Source of the DNA: Blastococcus sp. TML/M2B
Lineage (GTDB): Bacteria > Actinomycetota > Actinomycetes > Mycobacteriales > Geodermatophilaceae
Length of the DNA stretch: 64,000 nt
NCBI RefSeq assembly: GCF_016612865.1
Contig: NZ_JAENZZ010000002.1
Span: forward strand, 434,001 to 498,000
Reading direction: 5' to 3'
The translations under genes were made by a program, and so were the position numbers. Of the stretch, positions 1-7,357 are shown piece after piece. Under the pieces are notes generated by a model that saw only the letters and a program-made list of their open reading frames with translations, was not told where the DNA came from and made no database searches. Within the stretch, counting starts at the first letter, position 1, and each line of letters opens with the position of its first letter.

Positions 1-173
1 AGGTCGACCGGGTCGACGAAGCTGACCTCGCCCCCCTCGGCCCCGGTGCGGAACGCCGCGTCCAGCTCGAGGTCGACCGGCAGCAGCGGCGCCGCGGTCC
101 GCGCGAGGACGGCGACGACCACCGCGATCGCGCCGAGCACGATGAGGGTCACCCCGACGATCCGCGCCCGCAT
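1..173 (-). CDS. Partial DUF3068-like membrane protein (N-terminus only)
   Basis: The visible 57 residues start at an ATG preceded by a good GGGAGGAG ribosome binding site and run off the left edge. They hold one hydrophobic segment (about residues 5-23, VGVTLIVLGAIAVVVAVLA), then a luminal-type stretch ending in EGGEVSFVDPVDL. This matches the beginning of actinobacterial DUF3068 (PorA-like) envelope proteins. Those proteins lie next to a methyltransferase and a GT4 glycosyltransferase in mycobacteria (Rv0224c-Rv0227c region, from memory), the same neighbours as here. Role is unknown; an envelope or lipoglycan-related job is inferred from context only. Confidence 0.55.
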   Translation of the reverse strand, partial: MRARIVGVTLIVLGAIAVVVAVLARTAAPLLPVDLELDAAFRTGAEGGEVSFVDPVD

Positions 174-234
174 GCAGCTCCTCCCGCCGCAGAAGGGTCG
201 CGGCACAGCACCCCCGAGGGTACGGGAGCGGGCC

Positions 235-265
235 GTCCCGGCCGGAGCGACGCACCGGCCGGGAC
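235..265 (-). terminator. Hairpin downstream of the methyltransferase
   Basis: Perfect 11-bp inverted repeat (GTCCCGGCCGG / CCGGCCGGGAC) with a 9-nt loop, 20 bp past the stop codon of the methyltransferase. No U-tract follows, as is common in very GC-rich actinobacteria. Confidence 0.5.
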
Positions 266-284
266 GACCCGGGGAACCCGCTGG

Positions 285-1013
285 TCAGGCCCTGCGGCGC
301 AGCACGACGACGTAGTTCCAGCTGGCGAACTCGCGCAGCACGGGCACCTTGGCCACCCACGCCGCCCACCAGGGGTGGTACCGCGGCAGCACGGCGAGCA
401 GGTCGGCGTCCGGGCAGTTCTTCGCCCACTTCGCCGCACCGCCGGCCTTCGCGACGAACAGCGACTCGCCGAACTTGTTCTTGGGCTCGACGCCGTTGCG
501 GCGCGCGTAGCGGCGCCGCGCCCGGTGCCCGCCCAGGTAGTGCCACGGCGCCGTCTCGTGCCCGCCCCAGGGCGAGAACCACGGGGTGAAGGAGAGGTAG
601 ACGATGCCGCCGGGTTTGGTCACACGCACCATCTCGTCGGCCATCACCCAGGGGCGCCGGACGTGCTCGAGCACGTTGGACGAGTAGCAGACGTCGAGGG
701 CGCCGCTGCGGATCGGCAGCTCCTCGCCGCTGCCCCGCAGCGTCCCGGGCTCGGGCTCCCCGCGGGCGGTCATCTCGCCGGCGTCCGGCTCGAGGCCGAT
801 GTAGGTGGCGCCGGCGGCGCGGAAGGCGTCGGCGAAGTAGCCCGCCCCTCCCCCGACGTCGAGGACGGTGGCGCCCGAGAGGTCCGCCCACCGGCTGAGT
901 TGCGCCACCGAGTCGGCGGCGAGGACGCTGTAGAAACCGTCGGGGTCGTCCTGCTCGTGCAGGAAGGCCCGGAACAGCGTGACCGACCGGGAGAGGGTGG
1001 CCGACCGGCTCAT
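285..1013 (-). CDS. Class I SAM-dependent methyltransferase (Rv0224c-like)
   Basis: A 242-residue protein with the Rossmann SAM-binding motif I (VLDVGGGAGYF), an acidic residue after strand 2 (GLEPDAGEM) and a motif-IV-like VCYSSNVLEHV, which place it in the Methyltransf_11 group. It should transfer a methyl group from S-adenosylmethionine to an unidentified substrate; the glycosyltransferase and flippase next door suggest a surface glycolipid or polysaccharide precursor. The start chosen is the ATG at 1013, with GGAG nine bases upstream; an in-frame ATG at 1028 would add five residues. It is divergent from the glycosyltransferase, with only about 65 bp between starts, so the two promoters must be packed together. 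Confidence 0.82.
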   Translation of the reverse strand: MSRSATLSRSVTLFRAFLHEQDDPDGFYSVLAADSVAQLSRWADLSGATVLDVGGGAGYFADAFRAAGATYIGLEPDAGEMTARGEPEPGTLRGSGEELPIRSGALDVCYSSNVLEHVRRPWVMADEMVRVTKPGGIVYLSFTPWFSPWGGHETAPWHYLGGHRARRRYARRNGVEPKNKFGESLFVAKAGGAAKWAKNCPDADLLAVLPRYHPWWAAWVAKVPVLREFASWNYVVVLRRRA

Positions 1014-1078
1014 TCTTTCGCACTCCATCGTGTCGTGGGACTCACAGCGGGTCGAAGTGGCCGCGTGGGTGCATTAGT

Positions 1079-2353
1079 GTGCCGCGGGTGTTGCACCGAA
1101 CGACGGACATCGATGTTCTCTTCGTGAACTGGCGTGATGTCAGCCACCCGGAGGGCGGCGGATCGGAACGGTACGTGCAGCGGATCGCGGAGGGTCTGGC
1201 CGCCACCGGTCTGCGCGTGACGCTGCTGTGCGCCGCCCACGGCCGCGCCCCCGCCGAGGAGACCATCAACGGCGTCCACATCGTCCGGCGCGGCGGCCGG
1301 CTGAGCATCTACCCGCGCGCGATGGCCTTCGTCCGCAAGCACAAGCCGCGCCTGGTCGTCGACATCCAGAACGGCATCCCCTTCTGCAGCACCCTGGTCA
1401 CCCGCGCTCCGGTGACCAACGTGGTCTTCCACGTGCACAAGGAGCAGTGGCCGATCGTCTTCGGCCCGGTCGGCGGCCGCATCGGCTGGTGGCTGGAGTC
1501 CTTCCTCGCGCCCAAGATCTACCGGCGCACCCCCTACGTGACGATCTCCGACGCCACCGGCCGCGAGCTCGCCGGCCTGGGCGTCGAGGCCGAGCGGGTC
1601 ACGCTGGTCCCCGTCGGCACCGAGCCGATCGTGCAGGTCGACACGCCGCGCTCGCCGTCGCCGCGGCTGATCACGCTGGGCCGGCTGGTGCCGCACAAGC
1701 AGGTCGAGCACTCCCTGGAGATCCTCGCCCGGCTCAGCGACCGCTGGCCCGACCTCACGCTCTCGGTCGTCGGCGAGGGCTGGTGGGAGGACTCGCTGCG
1801 CGCGGAGGCCGAGCGGCTCGGCGTCGCCGACCGCGTGGAGTTCACCGGCTTCCTCGACGAGACCGCCAAGCACGAGCAGCTCGCCGCCGCCTGGGTGTTC
1901 GTCTGCCCGTCGGTGAAGGAGGGCTGGGGCATGGTGGTCATCGAGGCCGGCGGCCACGGCGTCCCCACCGTCGGCTACCACTCCTCCGGCGGCCTGCAGG
2001 AGTCCGTGGTCGACGGCGTCAGCGGCGTGCTCGTCGACGACCTCGACCAGATGACCGACGCCGTCGCCCGCCTGCTGGAGGACGACGAGGCCCGCCGCGC
2101 CATGGGCGAGGCCGCGGTCCGCCACGCCGCCACCTTCGAGTGGTCGGCCAGCGTGCGCACCTTCGCCGGCGTGCTGGCCCGCTCGGCCCGGGGCTCGAAG
2201 GCCGGCCACGGCGACGCCGCCGACCTCGTCGACCTGCTCGAGCGCATCGAGCACGGCCGGGACGACGCCACGCACACCCTCGCGGTGCCGCTCGGGGTGG
2301 ACGACCTCGCGCCGGCGCTCCCCCTCGGAGCCGCCTCCTCAGGGTCGGCGTGA
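1079..2353 (+). CDS. GT4-family glycosyltransferase
   Basis: A 424-residue GT-B glycosyltransferase. The N-terminal acceptor domain has the Gly-rich loop HPEGGGSERYV (residues about 22-32). The C-terminal donor domain has ITLGRLVPHKQVEHSL, VVGEGWWEDSL and the family motif VCPSVKEGWGMVVIEAGGHG, which binds the sugar nucleotide. It probably adds a sugar to a lipid-linked or envelope glycan on the cytoplasmic face. The GTG at 1079 follows the sequence CATTAGTG; a second GTG at 1088 would suit a leaderless transcript. The flippase gene starts 67 bp downstream on the same strand, which suggests co-transcription. The donor and acceptor cannot be read from sequence. Confidence 0.87.
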   Translation: MPRVLHRTTDIDVLFVNWRDVSHPEGGGSERYVQRIAEGLAATGLRVTLLCAAHGRAPAEETINGVHIVRRGGRLSIYPRAMAFVRKHKPRLVVDIQNGIPFCSTLVTRAPVTNVVFHVHKEQWPIVFGPVGGRIGWWLESFLAPKIYRRTPYVTISDATGRELAGLGVEAERVTLVPVGTEPIVQVDTPRSPSPRLITLGRLVPHKQVEHSLEILARLSDRWPDLTLSVVGEGWWEDSLRAEAERLGVADRVEFTGFLDETAKHEQLAAAWVFVCPSVKEGWGMVVIEAGGHGVPTVGYHSSGGLQESVVDGVSGVLVDDLDQMTDAVARLLEDDEARRAMGEAAVRHAATFEWSASVRTFAGVLARSARGSKAGHGDAADLVDLLERIEHGRDDATHTLAVPLGVDDLAPALPLGAASSGSA

Positions 2354-2420
2354 CCCGGGGCGGCCACCCGGGCAACCGCCGGCGGGCGCTCCTCCGGGGT
2401 CCCCGTCGCGCGGTGCTGGG

Positions 2421-3698
2421 ATGACCGCCACCGAGACCGCGGCGGCCTCCGGGGCCGCCCGCAGGCGCCGCGAGGCCGCCGTCCCGGCCGCGCTGGTCTC
2501 CCTGGCGCTGCTGGGCGTCAACGGCCTGGCCTACGTCATGACCGTGGTGGCGGCCCGCGCGCTCGCCCCCGAGGCGTTCGGCGAGCTCGCCGCCCTGCTC
2601 GGCGTCATGTTCATCGGCGTCGTGCCGGCCACCGCGCTGCAGACCGCGTCCGCGCTCACCCTGGGCGCCAACCCGGCCGACCGCGCCGCCGTCCTGGCCC
2701 GGCTGCACACCGCCACCTGGGTCGGCGCCGCCGCCGTCGGCGTCCTGGGGCTGGTCGCCGTCGCCCCGCTGGTCTCGCTGCTGCACCTCTCGGGGCCCTC
2801 GACCGTGCTGTGGCTGATCGCGGTGCTGGTCCCCCACACCCTCGTCGGCGGCTACGACGGCCTGCTGCAGGGCAACCGCCGCTACGGCCGGCTCGCGCTG
2901 GTCAACACCACGTTCGGGCTGCTCAAGTCCGGCGGCGGCATCGCCGGCCTGCTCATCGGTGGCACGCCGGAGGCCGCGCTGGTCGGCATGGCGATCGGCT
3001 GCGCCTGCAGCGCCGTCGTCGGGTGGTCCTTCAACGGCCGGCCCGGGTTCACCCGCGGCATCCGCCGGCACGTGGTCTCCGCCGCGAAGGCGTCCGGGGC
3101 GCTGCTGGGCCTGGTGCTCATGGTCAACCTGGACCTGCTCCTGGCCCGCCACCACCTGCCCGCCTCGCTGGCCGGCGAGTACGCGGTCGCCTCGATCTTC
3201 GCCAAGGTCGCCTTCTGGCTGCCCCAGGGCGTCAGCGTCGTGCTGCTGCCCCGGCTGGCGCACGCGCGCGGCCGCCGCCGGCTGCTCCCGGTCGCCGCCA
3301 CGCTGGTCGCGCTGGTGGGCGCGCTGCTCACCGCCGCCACCGCCGTGCTGGGCGCCCGGGCCCTGCCGCTGGTCGGCGGAGCGGAGTACGGGGACGCCCT
3401 CGGCGGGGCGACCTGGGTGTTCGCGATGCTGGGCACGCTGTTCGCGCTGGCCCAGCTGCTGCTCTACTCCGGCATCGCGGCCTCGGACCGCGTCGCGGCG
3501 GTGGCCGTGTGGTGCGCCGTCGCGCTGGAGGCCGCGGCCGTCGAGGTGCTCGCCGCGCGCGAGGGGCTGACCGTGCTCACGGTCGCCGGGATCGCCGTCG
3601 GCGCCAGCGTGCTGCTGGTGAGCACCGGTCTGCTGCGCCTCTGGCGCACGCACGCCCGCGAGGGGCTCGAGCTGCGCAACGCGGCGGCGACGGCCTAG
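2421..3698 (+). CDS. Polysaccharide/lipid flippase of the MOP (Wzx/MATE-like) superfamily
   Basis: A 425-residue integral membrane protein with about twelve hydrophobic segments, beginning with VSLALLGVNGLAYVMTVVAA near residue 25. The early motif RALAPEAFGELAALLG is typical of Wzx/MurJ-type exporters (YxxxPxxFGxxA pattern after helix 1). Such proteins flip lipid-linked saccharides across the membrane. It follows the GT4 gene on the same strand, so it may export the glycan made by the preceding enzymes. It ends just before a GC-rich hairpin shared with the convergent methyltransferase gene. The substrate is not visible from sequence. Confidence 0.82.
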   Translation: MTATETAAASGAARRRREAAVPAALVSLALLGVNGLAYVMTVVAARALAPEAFGELAALLGVMFIGVVPATALQTASALTLGANPADRAAVLARLHTATWVGAAAVGVLGLVAVAPLVSLLHLSGPSTVLWLIAVLVPHTLVGGYDGLLQGNRRYGRLALVNTTFGLLKSGGGIAGLLIGGTPEAALVGMAIGCACSAVVGWSFNGRPGFTRGIRRHVVSAAKASGALLGLVLMVNLDLLLARHHLPASLAGEYAVASIFAKVAFWLPQGVSVVLLPRLAHARGRRRLLPVAATLVALVGALLTAATAVLGARALPLVGGAEYGDALGGATWVFAMLGTLFALAQLLLYSGIAASDRVAAVAVWCAVALEAAAVEVLAAREGLTVLTVAGIAVGASVLLVSTGLLRLWRTHAREGLELRNAAATA

Positions 3699-3758
3699 CT
3701 CCTACGGGATCCGCCTGGCTCCTACGGGTCCGACTGGTTCCCGCAGGGCGGACTGCCA

Positions 3759-3792
3759 CGGCGGGGGGGGCCGGGGGCCGGCCCCCCCGCCG
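3759..3792. terminator. Bidirectional GC hairpin between convergent genes
   Basis: Inverted repeat CGGCGGGGGGG (3759-3769) against CCCCCCCGCCG (3782-3792), between the flippase stop at 3698 and the convergent methyltransferase stop at 3800. It is placed to end both transcripts. It is preceded by three degenerate 19-20 bp repeats at 3699-3757. Confidence 0.6.
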
Positions 3793-3799
3793 GGTGCGA

Positions 3800-4531
3800 T
3801 CAGTACGGGTCGTACGGGGAGTCGTGCTTGAACACGACCTTGGCGACCGGGCGCAGCTTGAGCCGCAGCAGCACCTTCACCAGCACGTTGCGGATCCACC
3901 ACGGCATCTCGGCCAGGATGCGCAGCCGGTCGGCGCGGGAGGGCTTGCCGACGCGGAACAGCGCCATCGAACCGGCCCGCCGCTCGTAGCGGAGGTCCTT
4001 GGCCGGCAGCACCTTGAGCAGCGTGCCGAGCGTGACGCCGATCGAGGAGAAGCAGTCGTGCACCAGCACCGGGGCGCCCTCGGGCAGGTGCACCCGCCAC
4101 TTGAGGTCGTCGGTGTAGGTCCAGTAGTCGTGCTTGCCGTCGATGTAGAGCATCTGGAACGGCTTGTCCCACGAGGCGCGGATCTTCGTGGAGTAGTCGC
4201 AGACCAGCTCCACGGTGTCCTGGACCCCGGCCTCGGCGATGTGCGCCTCGAAGGAGTCCTTGGTCTTGCGGCCGCCGAAGAGCTTGCCGTCGATGAACGG
4301 GTCGACCGCGTAGACGCGACCGCCCTTGGCCTGCATGACGCGGCCGATCATCACCGTCGAGCGCCCCTGGTGGGAGCCGATCTCGAGCACCGCGGAGCCG
4401 TCGGGCAGGCGGCGGGCCTGCTCGTCGAGCAGCTCGGCCTGGCCCTTGGTCATCCACCCGGGGATCCGGTCCGCGACGGCCCAGACCTCGTCGAACGTCT
4501 GGCCCGAGGGCGTCAGGGAAGAATCCGGCAC
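3800..4531 (-). CDS. Class I SAM-dependent methyltransferase (Methyltransf_24 type)
   Basis: A 243-residue protein with the motif AVLEIGSHQGRSTVMIGRV (about residues 47-65), the acidic AVDPFIDGK, and LYIDGKHDYW, the pattern of the Methyltransf_24 family often found in polysaccharide and glycopeptide loci. The acceptor is unknown. The GTG start at 4531 is supported by a strong GGAGGTAAG just upstream. The C-terminal third (RNVLVKVLLRLKLRPVAKVV) is basic and amphipathic and may touch the membrane. It converges on the flippase and is divergent from the cupin gene 269 bp away; that gap holds no gene that I can see. Confidence 0.78.
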   Translation of the reverse strand: MPDSSLTPSGQTFDEVWAVADRIPGWMTKGQAELLDEQARRLPDGSAVLEIGSHQGRSTVMIGRVMQAKGGRVYAVDPFIDGKLFGGRKTKDSFEAHIAEAGVQDTVELVCDYSTKIRASWDKPFQMLYIDGKHDYWTYTDDLKWRVHLPEGAPVLVHDCFSSIGVTLGTLLKVLPAKDLRYERRAGSMALFRVGKPSRADRLRILAEMPWWIRNVLVKVLLRLKLRPVAKVVFKHDSPYDPY

Positions 4532-4799
4532 CTTACCTCCATCACAGGGGTGTCACGATCGCGGGAACGGTACATGGCGGAGCGCCCCGCAGCGGAGTGC
4601 GGCCACCCTTTCCCGCCCGTACGGTCCCACGCCCGGGCGCGCGGGCGGGGCTGCGACCCCGCGCCTCCCGGAAGATCAGCTTTCCGGGTGAGCCGAGGAC
4701 TACTCGGCCGGGAACGGGGGCAGGACCAGCGCAGTCGCCCACCCGGTGCCCCGGGCGGGCCGCCTGCTGAACCGCGCCGAGACGAGAGGAGCGCCATCC

Positions 4800-5201
4800 A
4801 TGGCGTCCGTCATCCACTACACGATCGCGACCGAGGCCGAGAAGAGCCCGGACTTCCGCCGCGTCCTCTGGACCGGGGAGCACACCCAGCTGGTCATCAT
4901 GACCATCCCCAAGGGCGGCGAGATCGGCGAGGAGGTCCACGAGGTGGACCAGATCCTCACCTTCGTCAGCGGCACCGGGAAGGCGATCATCTCCGGCTCG
5001 GAGAAGGCCGTGGCCCAGGGCGACCTGGTCGTCGTCCCGGCCGGGAAGAAGCACAACTTCCTGAACACCGGTGAGAACCCGCTGATCCTCTACACCGTCT
5101 ACGGCCCGGCCGAGCACGCCGACGGCGCGGTGCACAAGACCAAGGAGGAGGCCGACGAGCTCGAGGAGGCCGGCAAGGACGAGCCCCCGACGTCCGACTG
5201 A
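4800..5201 (+). CDS. Small cupin-domain protein
   Basis: A 133-residue single-domain cupin. Motif 1 reads GGEIGEEVHEVDQILTFVSG, in which the usual HxH metal pair is reduced to VHE followed by D; motif 2 reads GDLVVVPAGKKHNFLNTG, with the conserved Pro, Gly and His. Cupins of this size bind a metal or small molecule; the function cannot be assigned. The ATG at 4800 has AGAGGAG nine bases upstream. The tail after residue 110 is Glu/Lys-rich and probably disordered. A strong hairpin follows, so it is monocistronic. Confidence 0.82.
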   Translation: MASVIHYTIATEAEKSPDFRRVLWTGEHTQLVIMTIPKGGEIGEEVHEVDQILTFVSGTGKAIISGSEKAVAQGDLVVVPAGKKHNFLNTGENPLILYTVYGPAEHADGAVHKTKEEADELEEAGKDEPPTSD

Positions 5202-5218
5202 CCTCCTCGCCGGACCCC

Positions 5219-5252
5219 GGAGGGGCCGCCGTCCCCGGACGGCGGCCCCTCC
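5219..5252. terminator. Strong hairpin terminator after the cupin gene
   Basis: Perfect 16-bp stem (5219-5234 against 5237-5252) with a 2-nt loop, 18 bp past the cupin stop and 35 bp before the convergent universal-stress-protein stop. It can serve both strands. Confidence 0.8.
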
Positions 5253-5286
5253 GTCACGTCCGGGGGCTCGCGACCCGGGGGGTCGC

Positions 5287-6261
5287 TCAGGCCTCGGTGG
5301 CGTGCCGCCCGCCCTCGTGCGGCTCCGGGACCACCATGACCGGGCACGGCCCGGAGAGGACGCAGTGCAGCGCCACCGAGCCCATGAGCAGCCCGCGGAC
5401 GGCGCCCTGCCCGTGCCCGCCCAGGACCAGGAGCCGGGCGCCCCGCGCCGCCGCGACCAGCACGTGCCCGGCCGGGCCCTCGAGGCTCTCAACGCGCACC
5501 GGCACCCCGCCGGGCAGCTGCGCGGCCGCCACCTGGCGCTCGGCGGCAACCCGCACCTCCTCGGCGAGCTGCTCCGGCGGCGGCAGGACGACCGCGTAGG
5601 CGTCGCTCCAGTAGCTCGCCGACGAGTACGCCGACACCGCGTGCACCTCGGCGCCGAGCAGCGCGGCCTCCCGCGCCGCGCGCTCCAGGGCGAGGGTGGA
5701 GGCCGCGGACCCGTCCAGGCCGACGACGACGCGCGGCGGCCCGGCGGGCGCCTCCCCCTCGGCCGCCTCCCCCTCGGCCGCCGCCCCGTCGGGCACCTCC
5801 CCGTCTGCTGCCGGGTGCACGACGACGACGGGCACCCGGGCGTGGGTGACGCTGCTCAGCGCCACCGAACCGAGCACCAGGCGGCGCACCGCGCCGCGGC
5901 CGCGGCTGCCCACGACGAGCATCCCGGCGTCCTCCGACGCGGCGAGCAGCATCGGGGCCGGTGGCCCGGCGACGGCCAGCACCTCGACGGGGACGTCGGT
6001 CAGCCGCGTCTCGGCGCGCACCTCCGCGACCTGGGCCCGCGCACGCGACAGCGTGTCGGCGCGCACCGCCTCCAGCTGGCCGGCGTCGAGGGTGAACGGA
6101 TCGGCGAGGAAGAGCTGCACCGGGAAGGTGCTCACCACCTCGACCGGCACGTCCCTCCGTACCGCGTCGGTCAGCGCCCACACGAGCGCCTCGCGGGCGC
6201 CGGGCGAGCCGTCCACGCCCACGACCGTCCGGTCGGCGTTCCCCTGCGCGTCCTCCGCCAC
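5287..6261 (-). CDS. Universal stress protein, two UspA domains
   Basis: A 324-residue protein made of two UspA domains in tandem. Each domain begins with a hydrophobic strand and Asp (TVVGVDGSPGAREAL; VVVGLDGSAASTLAL) and ends with the ATP-binding G-x2-G-x9-G-S motif (VGSRGRGAVRRLVLGSVA; LGGHGQGAVRGLLMGSVA), so both are predicted to bind nucleotide. A spacer with a repeated AEGEA segment joins them. The GTG at 6261 has GAGGAG at a spacing of five. It is divergent from a second Usp gene, with about 135 bp between them. Tandem-domain Usp proteins are usually induced by hypoxia or starvation in actinobacteria; no operator was identified here. Confidence 0.9.
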   Translation of the reverse strand: MAEDAQGNADRTVVGVDGSPGAREALVWALTDAVRRDVPVEVVSTFPVQLFLADPFTLDAGQLEAVRADTLSRARAQVAEVRAETRLTDVPVEVLAVAGPPAPMLLAASEDAGMLVVGSRGRGAVRRLVLGSVALSSVTHARVPVVVVHPAADGEVPDGAAAEGEAAEGEAPAGPPRVVVGLDGSAASTLALERAAREAALLGAEVHAVSAYSSASYWSDAYAVVLPPPEQLAEEVRVAAERQVAAAQLPGGVPVRVESLEGPAGHVLVAAARGARLLVLGGHGQGAVRGLLMGSVALHCVLSGPCPVMVVPEPHEGGRHATEA

Positions 6262-6397
6262 CACAGCTCCTCGTCGTCGGTACCCCGGTCCGTCCCCGAG
6301 GCTGCCGGGAACGCGTCCCCGGCACAAGGCCCGCCCCGCTAGCCTGGGCAGCGGCCAGGACCTCCCCCCGACGGCAGCACCGTGCAGAGGAGCGCCC

Positions 6398-7255
6398 GTG
6401 ACGACCGCACCGCCGCTCCCCGTCGTGGCCGGCGTCGACGGCTCGGAGGTCTCCGTGCGGGCGGCCCGCTTCGCCGCCGAGACCGCCCGCCGGCGCGGGG
6501 CGCCGCTGCAGCTCGTGCACGCCGCGCTCGACGTCGCGGACCTGCTCGGGTCGCGTGCGGACCGCACCCTGCAGGCGGTCACCGCCTCGCTGGGCACGGC
6601 CTGCGCACCGGTGCAGGTGCGCTGGGCGGTCGAGCAGGGCGATCCGGTGGACGTGCTCCGCTCCGCGTCCGCGTCCGCGCAGCTGGTCGTGGTCGGCGGC
6701 CAGGGCGCCGGCGGGACGACGGCGCCACGGGTCGGCAGCACCGCCGGCGACCTCGCGGCCTCGGCGGGCTGCCCCGTCGTCGTGCTGCCCGACAACACCA
6801 CCTCGATCGTCGTGCGCGGCCGGCGCTCCGTCGTCGTCGGTGTGGACGGGCACCCGAGCGGGCACGCGGTCCTCGCCTTCGCCTTCCGGGAGGCGGCGGC
6901 GCGCGGCACCGACCTGGTCGCGGTGCACACGTGGCGCGCGGTCTCCCCCGCCCGGTTCGAGTCCGACGGCCCGGTCATCGACTGGGCCGCGGTGCGCGCC
7001 GACGAGGAGCGGCTGCTCAGCGAGACGCTGCACGACTGGCAGGAGCGCTGGCCCGGCGTCGTCGTCCGCGAGGTGATCGCCCGCGGCCGCGCCGCGCGCA
7101 GCCTGCTCGCCGCCGGGCTCACCGCCGAGCTGCTGGTCATCGGCCACCGGCGGCGCGGCGTCTTCGCGACCCGCCGCTCGACCACCCGCGCCGTGCTGCG
7201 CCAGGCCACGGGGCCGGTCGCGGTGGTCCCGATCGAGCCCGCCCTGGAGGACTGA
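6398..7255 (+). CDS. Universal stress protein, two UspA domains, second domain degenerate
   Basis: A 285-residue double UspA protein. Domain 1 starts VVAGVDGSEVSV and keeps a partial nucleotide motif (GGQGAGGTTAPRVGSTA). Domain 2 starts VVVGVDGHPSGHAV, but its C-terminal motif has become IGHRRRGVFATRRSTTRA and lacks the G-x9-G-S signature, so it may not bind ATP. The GTG at 6398 follows AGAGGAG at a spacing of six. It lies between the divergent Usp gene and a large FAD/Fe-S dehydrogenase on the same strand 102 bp downstream. A stress-adaptation role is inferred from family. Confidence 0.87.
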   Translation: MTTAPPLPVVAGVDGSEVSVRAARFAAETARRRGAPLQLVHAALDVADLLGSRADRTLQAVTASLGTACAPVQVRWAVEQGDPVDVLRSASASAQLVVVGGQGAGGTTAPRVGSTAGDLAASAGCPVVVLPDNTTSIVVRGRRSVVVGVDGHPSGHAVLAFAFREAAARGTDLVAVHTWRAVSPARFESDGPVIDWAAVRADEERLLSETLHDWQERWPGVVVREVIARGRAARSLLAAGLTAELLVIGHRRRGVFATRRSTTRAVLRQATGPVAVVPIEPALED

Positions 7256-7357
7256 GCGGGGGCGCACGGACGCCGGGAGGGGGGCGGGCTGGCCTCGCCG
7301 GAGGCCGGGCAGCAGACTCGTGCTCGCCCCGCCCGCGACCACCTCCGGAGAGCCACG

